64,000 nucleotides of DNA from Perkinsus olseni. Its lineage: Eukaryota > Perkinsozoa > Perkinsida > Perkinsidae. Where the stretch lies: positions 434,001 to 498,000 of the forward strand of contig JABANP010000001.1 in assembly GCA_013115135.1 (NCBI GenBank), in the 5' to 3' direction. Under the pieces are notes generated by a model, which was not told the DNA's origin, ran no database searches, and saw only the letters and a program-made list of their open reading frames with translations. Of the stretch, positions 34,283-46,782 are shown piece by piece (positions within the stretch are counted from its first letter, which is position 1; each line of letters starts with the position of its first letter). The position numbers and the translations under genes were made by a program.

Positions 34283-35116
34283 CAAGACAAGAGTCACTCT
34301 CAGTGCTTATTCATTACGGCTCTCGGTGGTGGTGTGACACTTTTTACAGGCCGATCACCGAGGGGGTCTCGCAATGGCTCCATGTCTTAGAAAACACTAG
34401 AACAGTCGTTGAGCTTTTCCATCGCAGTTGTGCTAGAGTATCTTGCTCTCTTAAGTCAACTTGAAAAACCTTAGCAGCGCATGATCATGAAGATGATCAA
34501 CGCAGAATTGCAGCCCAAGGTGACCCTGGAAAGGTCTGAACCTGAGCTGCACAGTGTCAGCTTCACTTTCAAACCCATCGAGCTACTTGTACTCCAAAGC
34601 TGTGTTTGGATGATGAACCATAGTCGGGCATGAGCCCAGATCTGATCCCCGTGCTGGGACAAATTGTTCAAGTCGAATCCCTACCCATGTCCGTATGAAA
34701 ATTTCACCCTTCACTTCATCGTGGGTTGTGGTTCAGTGGTGTTGGAGGTGCACTAAACATCGGAAGGCTGAAGGTTCGATTCGCAGACGGTGTATTTACG
34801 AGCTATTCTCCGATCTCCCGCGCACTCAATTGCCTTCGGGATGGTGCCGGGCTACGCCCGATTCATGACCACGGAAAGGTCGTCGTATGATTCTCAAATC
34901 CCCTCTTAGATCATACTCGTGCCGCACTTAATAGCGACGCTAGTCTAGCGTCCCCTTCCGTCAATATCGGCCTATCGCCCTAGAGTTAATGAAGCGCGTG
35001 AACACGTTCGACTCGACGGTAGTGCACAATCCGACAGGAGCGACGTCCTTTGCACGCGTTTCTCTAAGGTGTGCCGTGACTTCTCCAACAGGGATACCCG
35101 TGTCCTTCCCCTCCTC
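34283..35116. other. Divergent intergenic region with tRNA-like remnant
   Basis: Lies between the 5' ends of calcineurin copy 2 (minus) and SDR copy 1 (plus), so it likely holds two promoters. At about 34735-34785 an A-box-like TGGTTCAGTGG is followed 40 bases later by a B-box-like GGTTCGATTCG, but T-stem and acceptor stem do not pair, so it is not a functional tRNA gene. Confidence 0.45.
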
Positions 35117-36268
35117 ATGTCCATCCTCCCTACTATAGTGTCCATCCTCGTGTTACTGGTTGCCATACTCTACGGTGTGTGTACAACCTTCGATATGGAA
35201 GCTTCCCGTGGGTATCTACCTATCCTCATGAGGGCGGCTCTCAACAGTTGCCGATACTGCAACAGAGCACATGAAGAGGACTTTACAGAGTATGATATAC
35301 CAAATGATTTATCTGATAAAGTGGTACTCATCACAGGAGCCTCCAGTGGTATTGGTTTTGAGTCTGCCAGGATTCTTGCTTCCCGCGGTGCTAAAGTGGT
35401 CGTGGGTATCCGAGGCAGCCGAGAGAGGTTGGATAAAATAACCTCCTCTATCCCAGGTCAGGTCTTGGCCCCTGCACCCTTGGATCTCTCCAACTACGAC
35501 AGTGTCAGGACTTTTGTTGATTCCCTTCCCAAGGCTGGTATTGACCATTTCGATATCGTCCTGTTGAATGCTGGGAAAAGGCCAGAGGAATTCTCCGCTA
35601 ACCCCGATGGTGTAGAGTGGATGATGGCTACTCATCATCTCGGTCATGCCTACCTCTTTGAGTTGCTTACTCCACTAGTGCTGAAGGCCCCAGGACAGGT
35701 TCGAGTGGTCATCACCGGTAGTGTCGCCCATATGTGGTCATATCCTGAGGGTATCCGCTACAACGATACCGCTGAAATCTATCAATCGAGAGTGGCGTAT
35801 GCAAGTAGCAAACTCGCTAATATGCTCTATGGTCGCGAGCTCGCCAAGCGCTTGGACCAAAGTTTTCCGAAGAAGTTCATCGTAAACGCCGCCCATCCAG
35901 GGGCAGTTCACACCGAGTTGTCAGCGTCGGTCAAGAGTTTTCCCAGCTGGCTTGCATACAACGCGACTCTTGGTGCTATGCCGCTCCTCAGGCCGGCTGT
36001 TGATGCTCATGTCGCCACGGACGGGTGAGTCCTTCGCTTGGCCAGATTTCTCAGTTGACTCGACGTATGCTCACCCTTGCCTATCAGGTACTATGTCCCA
36101 GTGGGACTCCGTGCGGAGTGGGAGCGAGATACGGCCCATTGGTGGACCTGCAATGAGACAATGCGCCATGAGCTCTGGGATTGGACACGCGACACGCTGA
36201 AGAAGGTTCACAGTGCGGTGAGGGAAAGTCATCCTATCGAGGGGTCCCTCATGCTTAGTGAGCTGTAA
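35117..36268 (+). CDS. Membrane-anchored SDR (retinol-dehydrogenase type), copy 1
   Basis: Exons 35117-36024 and 36088-36268 (63-base intron) give 362 aa; the ATG at 35117 is preferred over an upstream in-frame GTG. An N-terminal hydrophobic anchor (residues 3-20) precedes the Rossmann motif TGASSGIG, the LNAGK motif, catalytic Ser (VITGSVAH) and YASSK (YxxxK), and HPG. Exon 2 encodes the WWTCNETM...W C-terminal block. The enzyme is NAD(P)-dependent and acts on a lipophilic alcohol/ketone at a membrane; the substrate is unknown. Copy 1 is mosaic: its N-terminus (TFDMEASRGYLPI, ALNS) and GLR-type exon 2 resemble copy 8, while residues around 55-140 are nearly identical in DNA to copies 2-7. 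Confidence 0.9.
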
Positions 36269-37375
36269 CTCCGACTTCTACCGATTCATTTGAAACCTTC
36301 ATTGAATGTTGGCCCACGGTCGTCACTTCTTCTTTGGGGGTGTTCCCGTCCCTAGAATGTTTGTATCATCCTGAGAGCATTGTGGTGCTCTGGTTCAATC
36401 TTTGGGAGTAGCGACGGGAATATCGGTCGATTAATTTCATCTTAGCTTGCCGTCTCCGATTTTGCCGCGGTATGAGACACTCTAGCGCAACAGTGCTGTG
36501 CGCTAGGTTTCGCGCGATCCTTTACGCGCGATCCTTTACGCGCGGCTGGTTCTAGCATTGACGAGGTGTAACGGACTCTGAGAGTGGAGGCATCGTACAT
36601 GTGCCAGGGTGACACCCTGGGGGTGTCCTACCGAACCGATCGTAATAAAAGTCGTGATCCGCCTTTCTTTCGGTGAATAGGGTATCAGATACCCGGTATC
36701 TGAATGACCCGCAGTAGCTATAAATTTGGAGAGCGATCCCAACGGCAAATGTAGCACACTACCACGTCCGCCGAGAGTAACTGTGTATTGAACGAATGCC
36801 GTCAGTGACTGCAGGATTCAGAACCGGTTCAGCCTGCACGCAAGATGCCGACTTGCCCAGCGGTTTGCCCAGTAATGGGCAGCATGAAGGGAAGAATGGG
36901 ACACTCTCCTCGTTGAGGTCACTTCTTATCACAAGGATTGGCGGCAACGTGCGTTCGCTGAGAGCCTTGGCAGACTCACCTCGTCTTACCCTCTTATGGG
37001 GCTCTTCTGGAGCAAACGCATCTCGCAATTCTACATCAGTCAGTGTTCGATACATCTGATGATGGAACACCACCGGGTATCTGAGCTGACGCACCGTAAG
37101 CTGGGCGTTCTCCTCTGAATGATTCAGAGGTGAATTCAGACTGAATCCACCCCTCCTGTCTCCTATATCTCCGGCAGGGTCCATTGGTGACGGTGACTGG
37201 TGAATCTCACTGGTGACGCTCCATGTTTTCCCCTGGGATTATGTTAGATTGCGTCACGCGCCTTCGGGGCCACACCGCGACAGCGTCACCTCTTCAGACT
37301 TGCCATTGCTATTGAGCTAGGATGCACTGATGTCGACTTCGAGTATGAACCGGTTGAAAGCTGTTGAGTCTCTCA
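36269..37375. other. Spacer between SDR copies 1 and 2
   Basis: No gene supported. At about 36508-36543 a 15-base unit containing CGCGATCCTTTA is tandemly duplicated (GCGCGATCCTTTAC twice). Confidence 0.4.
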
Positions 37376-38659
37376 ATGAGTTTCCGCCGTACAGCAAGCT
37401 TGGTCGTCGTCCCCCTACTCGTCGCGTGGGCTGCGATGTTCTTCTATGTGGACTCGGACACACCTCTCAAGGCGTGGCCGGTTTTGTTACGTCAGATGTT
37501 CGTAACGTTCCCAATAACAAATTTCTTACACTCTAAGGACTTTACAGAGTATGATATACCAAATGACTTATCTGATAAAGTGGTACTCATCACAGGAGCC
37601 TCCAGTGGTATTGGTTTTGAGTCTGCCAGGATTCTTGCTTCCCGCGGTGCTAAAGTGGTCGTGGGTATCCGAGGCAGCCGAGAGAGGTTGGATAAAATAA
37701 CCTCTTCTATCCCAGGTCAGGTCTTGGCCCCTGCACCCTTGGATCTCTCCGACTACGACAGCATAAGAAGCTTCGTTAAAGCACTATCGAAGGCTGGTAT
37801 TGACCATTTCGATATTGCCCTTTTCAACGCCGGTAGACTGGTCACGCAGTACAGCACCAACAAGGAAGGCATCGAATCGACGCTAGCTACTCATCATCTC
37901 GGCCACGCTTACCTCTTCGAGCTGCTCATTCCAATGCTACTGAGGAGCCCTGGTGAGGTTAGAGTCGTCATTACCTCTAGCGTGGCTCACATCTGGTCAT
38001 ATGACGAGGGAATACGTTATGACATTCTGCGAGAGGATTTCTCCCCGTTCACTGCTTATGCCAACAGTAAGCTGGCGAACCTACTCTACACTAGAGAGCT
38101 TTCTGCTCACCTCGAAGAGTCCTATCCTGGGAAGTTTGTGGTGAATGCGGTCCATCCAGGGTTCGTGCGAGTCCCTGTAACCGAAGAGAAGGCTCCGCAC
38201 TTCGTGATGTATGACGTGAATGCCGGGGCCATGACGACCTTGGGGCCAGCTATTGCTCATGACGACCAAGGCGGCGGGTAAGTTTAGCAACGGGGCACCC
38301 GTGCCCTCTCTCTCAACTACGCTGCTGATGCAACTAGGAGTTGGGCTTCAATAGATGTGCGTTGGCCGGAGAACTCGTCGACGTTGAGGGTTCTCTCGTC
38401 CCTGTGATTGATGAGCATGGAGTCATCCCTATAGCGACTGCTTCGAGCTGGGTTGGACTCACGTTAATGTTTCGGTATGTTTATCAGATACTATCTGCCT
38501 ATTGGGTACCGTGGTTATTGGCAGAAGGACTCTGCCTACTGGTGGACCTGTAACGATACTATGAGGAATGAGTTTTGGGAATGGACTAAAACCGTCCTCA
38601 GGAAGGTCCATACCGATGCTAAAGGAGAAGCACCCGAGGGGTCATTGATGCTGGGCTGA
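37376..38659 (+). CDS. Membrane-anchored SDR, copy 2
   Basis: Exons 37376-38277 and 38488-38659, 357 aa; the 210-base intron is the longest among the intact copies. N-terminal anchor MSFRRTASLVVVPLLVAW, then TGASSGIG, NAGRLVTQY, VITSSVAH, YANSK and HPG. Exon 2 reads YYLPIGYRGYWQKDSAYWW. The segment after the Rossmann block carries the RSFVKALSKAG version shared only with copy 5; the other copies have RTFVDSLPKAG. Otherwise as copy 1 in role. Confidence 0.9.
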
Positions 38660-38883
38660 TAGATGGGGCTCTCGTCCCACTATCTTCCCCGATTCTCCTG
38701 TCTAGGGCCCGCCCGCTCCAGCCCCTGGAAAAAGTGTTTCACACAGAGGAGCAGACTTCTATTACGTTTAACAGGCCTATCATCATTTTTCCCGCACATT
38801 ACGCATACTCTGTGTGCAAGTGGTTGCGCAGCGTGTCGACGGGAAAGAAGCACTGCAAGCAGTTTTACTCCAGTGTTTTATAA

Positions 38884-40079
38884 ATGGAATATCTCCGTAT
38901 CCTTGCGGAGAACCCTCGCTTTCTTGTGGTACCTGCTCTTGTGGCTGCAGGAGCAATTTACCTCTCAAGGGATACCTTGAGGTTCTTGTTCCGTCAAACG
39001 ACGGCGGCCTTCCCAATTACCAATATCTGGCACTACGAGGATTTTACAGAGTATGACATACCTAATGATTTATCTGATAAAGTGGTACTCATCACAGGAG
39101 CCTCCAGTGGTATTGGTTTTGAGTCTGCCAGGATTCTTGCTTCCCGCGGTGCTAAAGTGGTCGTGGGTATCCGAGGCAGCCGAGAGAGGTTGGATAAAAT
39201 AACCTCCTCTATCCCAGGTCAGGTCTTGGCCCCTGCACCCTTGGATCTCTCCAACTACGACAGTCTCAGGACTTTTGTTGATTCCCTTCCCAAGGCTGGT
39301 ATTGACCATTTCGATATCGTCCTGTTGAATGCCGGCAAGTGGTGCGAAACTTGCGAGGCCAACAAGGAGGGCACCGAGTTGATGCTAGCCGCTCATCATC
39401 TCGGCCACGCTTACCTCTTCGAGTTGCTCACTCCAATGCTACTGAGGAGCCCTGGCGAGGTTAGAGTCGTCATCACCGGCAGTTCGGCCCACGTGTTCTC
39501 CTATCCAGAAGGTATACGCTACAACGTGACCAAGGAGTGCTTTAAACCCATGCCGGCGTATGGGAATAGCAAACTCGCCAACCTTCTCTACACAAGGGAA
39601 CTCTCGTCTCGCCTTGAGGAGAAGTATCCCAACAAGTTCAAAGTGAACGCGGTTCATCCGGGTATGGTGTCCACGAATTTGGGGCCACTCCTGAGCAAAT
39701 TCCCGAGAATTATGACTTACGACGCTACGCAGGGAGCCGCGACGCTGTTGCGCCCCGCTGTTGACACCGAGGCTGATGGAGATGGGTAGGCTCGTCTACT
39801 GTTGTCTCTGCATCTGAACACCCTTAGTGGGTCGATGACATCCTTTGTTGATTGGGATGACCGATGTCGCCTCCAGTGATTGCTACGGATTCTGTTTTCA
39901 TCAGATACTACCTCCCAGTAGGATACCGTGGTGATTGGCAGAAGGACTCTGCTTACTGGTGGACCTGTAACGATACTATGAGGAATGAGTTTTGGGAATG
40001 GACTAAAACCGTACTCAGGAAGGTCCATACCGATGCTGAAGGAGAAGCTCCCAAGGGGTCATTGATGCTGGACGAGTGA
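38884..40079 (+). CDS. Membrane-anchored SDR, copy 3
   Basis: Exons 38884-39785 and 39905-40079 (119-base intron), 358 aa. Its N-terminus (MEYLRILAENPRFLVVPALV) is unlike that of the other copies, while the Rossmann block (TGASSGIG), LNAGKWCE, VITGSSAH, YGNSK, HPG and exon 2 (YYLPVGYRGDW) match the array. It sits only 224 bases after copy 2, the tightest spacing in the array. Confidence 0.9.
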
Positions 40080-41412
40080 CGAGTGGATACCATGCGAGCC
40101 ACGCCAGGGAGTCTCGGATCTATTCTCATGTCCCGAGCCACTATCGCTCTGTCTATGGACAGTTTCTCCCCTGGTCATCTCTGCGCTTGCCGCAGCATTC
40201 TGAAAGACGGTGATGTATCTGTTCGCGGATCTTCTAACTCGATATCACACAACAGTCGATTGAATTGATTTGTAGAAGACTGTAATATCTTACTTTGATT
40301 TTCGCTCCGAGGGGGTGCTGTCATAGCTATTCTTATGATATTTCGCGCCACTCCAGCAGGCGGAATGCCTTTTCTAGCTCTCTCGAGATCCGCGTTGCCA
40401 GTCTGATCGATCGAGGCAGTCCCCCCGAGCACTTTATTCATACACAGTGATAAGAGTGCCGCGTTTATGTTGTTCAAGCAGGTAGTAGGCATTTGTGCTC
40501 GTCCTGTCGAGGACGAGGTCCGATCCGGGCCAGTGGTTGGGTCCCTCGCGGTACTGGGGGGACTGTCTCTTCTTCGTCAAGCTGGATGTGAGAACGTAAC
40601 CCATCCTGCGTTTCTGACTGTGTTTATAAGATATTTGACGGTGGTCGCCTCTGCAATGTAGCCTCCCCTCTCTGTGCGCCCTCTAGTCCAGCCTCCCATC
40701 ATTACTCCGCAACCTCGGGAGTCGTGGAAGTACACCGATAGTAGGACCAGCCCGCGACTGGCGCACTGGATAGGCCGATATGATTCGATATAGGAGAAGA
40801 GGGACTATGATCATGGATAATTATTTCTCACAGATTGATCGAATTACATGTATGCACGTGCATTGACGGGCCGAACCCTGATCTGACGAGCGCCTCTGAG
40901 AGCTTACCCCTCATTCTCTCCCAATAAGAGAGCGAGGCTGATCAAACTCACGAGTATGGGCCACCAGGCCACGAGGGTTGGGACGCTGCTGTTGAACGAT
41001 TGAATCGCCCTGAGGGGCCTCGAGGAAGCCGGTGAGTCGTGATCTTCCAGCCTGCTGGCCAAGGCGACGACCGGCAGGTCGTCACATCCTCTCGAGGCGC
41101 TCGCGCCTGCGTGCTAAGCGGGGCGCGTCACGTCACGTCTCATGCGGATACTGGAAACCTCAGCCCTAATCGCGCAAGAGTGCACTCGAAGGGTAACAGA
41201 GGTGAGTTTGTAATCAACTCAGTCGTCCCAGTGGGATTTAATCGGCCCAGCAGGCCTAGGGATAAGCCATGGACGTAGCTGTTCTGAGTCATTCTTTCGT
41301 TTCTGGCATGTCTAAGGTTCATCGACCTCAGTGAACTGTATCATCTGCTCCGGGTGCCCCTCTGTGTCTTGCCGCTGGCTGATCTTTTCAGGGTGTTATT
41401 GTCAATCCCTCA
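40080..41412. other. Spacer between SDR copies 3 and 4
   Basis: No gene supported. It contains copy B of the diverged repeat (40744-40889) whose partner is near 1868-2005. Confidence 0.4.
40744..40889 (+). repeat. Diverged dispersed repeat, copy B
   Basis: Partner of 1868-2005: GGACCAGCCCGCG at the left and CATGTATGCACGTGCATTG, then a GGCCGAACCCTGA stretch, at the right. Confidence 0.45.
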
Positions 41413-42593
41413 ATGGGTCTTCGTCGTGCCGTAAGCTTGGTCGCCGTCCCCCTCCTGGCCGTACTGGCGGCGACGTTTTTCTATGTGGATGTGGGAAGGT
41501 TGGGGGTCTGGGTACGTCAGATGGCTGACACGTCTCCTCTTACGAACTTCAAACCCCAGCTCACACAGTATGATATACCAAATGATTTATCTGATAAAGT
41601 GGTACTCATCACAGGAGCCTCCAGTGGTATTGGTTTTGAGTCTGCCAGGATTCTTGCTTCCCGCGGTGCTAAAGTGGTCGTGGGTATCCGAGGCAGCCGA
41701 GAGAGGTTGGATAAAATAACCTCCTCTATCCCAGGTCAGGTCTTGGCCCCTGCACCCTTGGATCTCTCCGACTACGACAGTGTCAGGACTTTTGTTGATT
41801 CCCTTCCCAAGGCTGGTATTGACCATTTCGATATCGTCCTGTTGAACGCCGGCAAGTGGCTCCAAACCTACGGCAGCAACAAGGAGGGTATCGAGTTGAT
41901 GTTCTCCAGTCAGCATGTTGGTCATGCTTACCTCTTCGAGTTGCTCACCTCCATGCTTCTGAAGAGCCCTGGCCAAATAAGAGTGGCTATCACTGGCAGC
42001 TCGGCCCACCTCTTCACCTACCCAGAGGGTATACTCTACAACCTCGACGCCACCAACTTCGACCCCTTGCCCGCTTATGGGCATAGCAAACTCGCCAACC
42101 TTCTCTATACTAGGGAACTCTCGTCTCGCCTTGAGAAGAAGTATCCCAACAAGTTCAAAGTAAACGCAGTTCATCCTGGCTTCGTGTCCACGGATTTGGG
42201 AGGGTTCGTTAGTGACTTGCCCCACCTTCTTACCTACAATGCTACGGAAGGAGCGGTATCATTACTGGCTCCCGCTGTCGACTTCAAGGCTGATGGTGAC
42301 GGGTAAGTTTGTATCGCATACTTCGTGCTTTTGTTGATACCATCAAGGGGGCTGGGGTCCTCTCCCTCGTTGGGGATTACTGGGGACTCTCGCGGGTGGC
42401 TATGGTTTTTGTGCGTCTCAGATACTATCTGCCTATTGGGTACCGTGGTGATTGGCAGAAGGACTCTGCCTACTGGTGGACCTGTAACGATACTATGAGG
42501 AATGAGTTTTGGGAATGGACTAAAACCGTACTCAGGAAGGTCCATACCGATGCTGAAGGAGAAGCACCCAAGGGGTCATTGATGCTGGGCTAG
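41413..42593 (+). CDS. Membrane-anchored SDR, copy 4
   Basis: Exons 41413-42302 and 42422-42593 (119-base intron), 353 aa. Anchor MGLRRAVSLVAVPLLAVLAA, TGASSGIG, LNAGKWLQTYGSNKEG, ITGSSAHLF, YGHSK and HPGFVSTDLGG. It is the most diverged of copies 2-7 between residues 135 and 185 (LMFSSQHVGHAYLFELLTSM) but has the usual exon 2. The first region after the anchor is six residues shorter than in copies 5-7. Confidence 0.9.
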
Positions 42594-43442
42594 CAACAGT
42601 CAGACGAGTGTCAGCAAAGCATGCGGTTCATAAAAAGTTTCGTCCACTTGTGTGCTTCGGCCTGCCGTTTAACGGTGTATCAGCGCGTTCATGTTCGGCT
42701 GCATAAACGGTTTTCCTGAGCTTAAGCTACTTCAATCATCGCTGAGGCGTTCCCATGCAGGCCATAAGTACACCTGTCCATTGGAGACCTACTTGTGTCG
42801 GCTTCGTTGTATTGCTGTCATTATTCGTTTAAGGCGATACCTTTTGATAAGGTTCGTTCACATCACGGTTTTCATTATTTTCCCCAGTATCAGAGAGGAG
42901 ACTAAGTATCCTCCGGTGAGATTGATTTTTGCGTGTCGAGTCAACACAATCTTTTACCATCGTCATCGTTGAACCCAGGGAATGGTTCACCCTGCAGAGG
43001 GCGTCTGTGGAAGAGTATTGCTATTCTCCTGTGTGACCGGTCCTAGCTCTTATTATGACGTATCACGCCTCCCTTTTGGGGTTGTGCTGAGTAGAATCTT
43101 TTTCTGTTGAAGCCTTCGATTGGGTGGGATACACTTCGTCGCTGCTGGAGTGGAAAGTCTGGCAAAGCCATCGTGAAATCGCCATGTAAAGGCCATAAGT
43201 ATCTGGGGAAAGGCATCGTATAGTGTTGGCGACGCTTAGTATCGACAGAGAAGACCGTGTGATGAATAGGCTCCATAGCCGCCGGGGGCAGCGTTATCTT
43301 CATGCGCATGTACTCTGTTGGTAGATCTCCCGTGCTGTGTTGAGCCCCATTGAACGTGAGGTCGTCAGGTGGGTAGAGTCACCGGGCTCTGATGACTCGA
43401 CACTGAGTGATTGCCGGATATCACAGGCTTTTGGATCCTCCG
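42594..43442. repeat. 3' flank repeated after SDR copies 4, 5 and 6
   Basis: Directly after the stop, the sequence AACAGTCAGACGAGTGTCA and the following GCATGCGGTT also occur after copies 5 (about 44600) and 6 (about 46795). Farther on, GAGCTTAAGCTACTTCAAT and the CATAAGTACACCTG...GACCTACT region at 42715-42800 recur at about 46915-46990. So the duplication unit includes the 3' flank. No gene in this spacer. Confidence 0.7.
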
Positions 43443-44600
43443 ATGAGTTCCCTTCGTACAGCAAGCTTAGTTTTCGTCCCCCTACTCGCGTTGTTATCAA
43501 CTTATTTTTACGTGGACTTGAATCTCTCTCCCGGGACGTGGCCGGTTGTTTTACGTCAGATGGCCGTCACACTACCATTAACAAATTTCAAGCACTATGA
43601 GGATTATACAGAGTATGATATACCGAATGATTTATCTGATAAAGTGGTACTCATCACAGGAGCCTCCAGTGGTATTGGTTTTGAGTCTGCCAGGATTCTT
43701 GCTTCCCGCGGTGCTAAAGTGGTCGTGGGTATCCGAGGCAGCCGAGAGAGGTTGGATAAAATAACCTCCTCTATCCCAGGTCAGGTCTTGGCCCCTGCAC
43801 CCTTGGATCTCTCCGACTACGACAGTATAAGAAGCTTCGTTAAATCACTATCGAAGGCTGGTATTGGCCATCTTGATATCGTCCTGTTGAACGCAGGGAA
43901 ATCGCTGCTGGAGTACGGCACCAACAAGGAGGGCGTCGAGTTGATGCTAGCCGCTCATCATCTCGGCCACGCTTACCTCTTTGAGTTGCTCACTCCAATG
44001 CTACTGAGGAGCCCTGGTGAGGTTAGAGTCGTCATTACCTCTAGCTCCTTCCATCTGTTTACGTACCGTGAAGGAGTGCGCTACAACGTGACTGCCGATA
44101 CTTTCTCCCCAGTTGTGGCTTATTCCAATAGTAAGCTTGCCAACATTCTATATACCAGAGAGCTGTCGGCTCGCCTGGAGGAGGAGTACCCGGGCAAGTT
44201 CGTAGTTAACACCGCCCATCCGGGATGTGTGGCTAGTAGCCTCGCCACAGGAATGGTGCATTTACCTCATTTCATTGCTTACAACACAACAGAGGGCGCC
44301 ATGCCTCTTTTACGCCCAGCTGTGGGAAAGAATGTCACTGGCGATGGGTAAGTTGATTTGGGGACGGTGCGGTATCAGCGTCGTCGTTGTTCGGTACCTC
44401 ATGGGGTTTTAACGATCGTTTTTATCAGATACTACCTCCCAGTGGGATACCGTGGTGATTGGCAGAAGGACTCTGCTTACTGGTGGACCTGTAACGATAC
44501 TATGAGGAATGAGTTTTGGGAATGGACTAAAACCGTACTCAGGAAGGTCCATACCGATGCTAAAGGAGAAGCACCCATGGGGTCATTGATGCTGGGCTAG
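43443..44600 (+). CDS. Membrane-anchored SDR, copy 5
   Basis: Exons 43443-44347 and 44429-44600 (81-base intron), 358 aa; ATG at 43443 aligned with the MSF/MSS start of its paralogs. TGASSGIG, LNAGKSLLEYGTNKEG, VITSSSFHLF, YSNSK and HPGCVASSLA are visible. Its intron is nearly identical to that of copy 7, although the exon 1 segments just before it differ more, another sign of conversion. Confidence 0.9.
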
Positions 44601-45817
44601 CAACAGTCAGACGAGTGTCAACAACGCATGCGGTTTACGGGAAGTTCAGTCCATCCCCGCTTCGACCCGCCATTCAACTGCGCATCAGACGCTCTGTGAC
44701 CGGCTACAACACAGCAGTCTTTTTTCCAAGCTTGAGCTCCTCCAACAGGCCCTGCTATCGGGTCTCGGCAGTGGGACGGTATACCTGCTTATTACCTCTC
44801 TCGGTTACATCGTATTTTCATGCCATTAAACACTGTTATTATTCGTCGTAGGTTATGGAGAGTTTTTCATCCCCCGGGTAAAGTGGTCCTTTCGTGTTGA
44901 CTCAGTGACAGTCTTCGTACTCCTAGTGGTGCAATCATGCTCGTCTGGCTAGTCCCTTCCTGTCTGGCTGTATGTTATTTCTCTCCACTTCTTCGACACT
45001 CCAGCCGAGTATATTCACTGGCCTGAAGCGTTCCGTCCTTGTTAGTACCAAGATTCATTGCATGTCTAATAGAATTGAAGCGTGACCTCCCTTATTAAAC
45101 GGATGCACGGTTCAGCCTTGGATTAGGCCAGAGTCGCTATCCTGCCGCCCGAAACTCCTATGATGCGGAGGTCGGGAGTATGAACCGTGAGTGGCTCTTC
45201 ATCTTCATCAGTGCCGGAGTCAGCAATCGGGCAGTGGGCAACCGGGCCGTAGCCTGTGTCTGCTGCCAATTAGTAGTTGGAAGCCCCACGGTTGAGTAGG
45301 ACACGAGAGCTGCCCGACTCATGCCCGGTCTGGGTCGAGTCAGCAGTCTCTAGTATCCAACCTCCACATCCAGGGAGCGGAGGGCTGGGTTGACCTAGCA
45401 TCCGGCGCCACCACAGTTATAACGTTCCATTTCAGTACCTACTGATATGCTCTAACATTGAGCTACTGCCACTCCCTCGTACTCTTGCTCGTGTGCAACT
45501 CCTCTAGTGCGCGCATCAACTCTGCGCGATAATTCCCTTCTGCGTAGGAGTGCTACCAAGTGGCGCCTTGACCACGGTACTGGATAAGGCGGCAATGAAC
45601 CGTCTGGCCACCAACTCGGCCGGGATTCTAGTTTCCTAGCTGGGCCGCGCTGCAGGGGCAGCTCCTGTCAGGACGTAGCACAAAATCCCTCCTTCATCTT
45701 GCTTGTTTTAATCAGAGTAAATCTAAGATTCGTCGAACGGATAGAATTACTTCATGTAATTCACTTGGTAATGATATATTGGATGGCAGCTTCCGTTGTA
45801 GGCTGTTGGATCTGCTC
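44601..45817. other. Spacer between SDR copies 5 and 6
   Basis: No gene supported. The first 40 bases belong to the array's repeated 3' flank; the rest shows no motif. Confidence 0.4.
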
Positions 45818-46782
45818 ATGGCTTCCCTTCGTACAGCAACTTTGGTTGCTCCCGTACTCGCCGCGTTGACAGCGATGTTGTTCTACGTCGACTCTGACCT
45901 CTCTCCTAGGACGTGGCTGGTTATCTTACGTCAGATGGCCGTCACGTTCCCGACAACAAATTTAAAGCACTATGAGGATTTCACACAGTATGATATACCA
46001 AATGATTTATCTGATAAAGTGGTACTCATCACAGGAGCCTCCAGTGGTATTGGTTTTGAGTCTGCCAGGATTCTTGCTTCCCGCGGTGCTAAAGTGGTCG
46101 TGGGTATCCGAGGCAGCCGAGAGAGGTTGGATAAAATAACCTCCTCTATCCCAGGTCAGGTCTTGGCCCCTGCACCCTTGGATCTCTCCCAACTATGACA
46201 GTGTCAGGACTTTTGTTGGTTCCCTTCCCAAGGCTGGTATTGACCATTTCGATATCGTCCTGTTGAACGCTGGTGGCTTTGTCACAGTGCAGCACCAACA
46301 AGGACGGCACCGAATTGATGCTAGCTACTCATCATCTCGGCCACGCTTACCTCTTCGAGCTGCTCGCTCCAATGCTACTGAGGAGCCCTGGCGAGGTTAG
46401 AGTCGTCATTACCTCTAGCTGCTTCCATGTGCTCACGTACCGTGAAGGACTACGCTACACGGAGACTGCCAACACGTTTTTGCCATTGATGGCCTACGGT
46501 AACAGTAAACTCGCGAACATCCTGTACGCAAGAGAGTTGTCGGCTCGTCTGGAGGAGAGGTATCCGGGCAAGTTTGTAGTGAACGCCGCTCATCCAGGGT
46601 TTGTGGCTAGTAACATCACCTTTGTGGTTTCATCATTACCTCATTTCATTGCTTACAACACAACAGAGGGCGCCATGCCTCTTTTACGCCCAGCTGTGGA
46701 AATGAGTTTTGGGAATGGACTAAAACCGTACTCAGGAAGGTGCATACCGATGCTAAAGGAGAAGCACCCAAGGGGTCATTGA
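45818..46782 (+). pseudogene. SDR copy 6, broken by two indels and a deletion over the splice junction
   Basis: It aligns with copies 5 and 7 from the start at 45818 (MASLRTATLVAPVLAALTA). An extra C at 46188-46190 shifts the frame right after the conserved Rossmann block. A two-base deletion near 46277-46290 shifts it again. At about 46698-46706 the sequence jumps from the end of exon 1 (CCAGCTGTGG) straight into the middle of exon 2 (AATGAGTTTTGGG), losing about 180 bases that include the intron and the first part of exon 2. The deletion ends share a GGAA/AATG-type microhomology. No continuous enzyme can be read, so this is a pseudogene whatever the accuracy of single bases. Confidence 0.9.

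Noticed and set aside
34733..34800. Possible tRNA gene (A-box-like TGGTTCAGTGG and B-box-like GGTTCGATTCG)
   Set aside because: T-stem and acceptor stem do not pair and the anticodon loop lacks U33, so it is at best a tRNA-derived remnant.
35069..35116. Upstream extension of SDR copy 1 from a GTG codon
   Set aside because: The ATG at 35117 aligns with the start of copy 8 and places the hydrophobic anchor at the N-terminus; GTG initiation is not expected in a eukaryote.
39070..39309. Minus-strand open frame of 79 codons repeated in every SDR copy
   Set aside because: It is the exact antisense shadow of the homogenised Rossmann block; it recurs because the block recurs, and no start or motif is independent of it.
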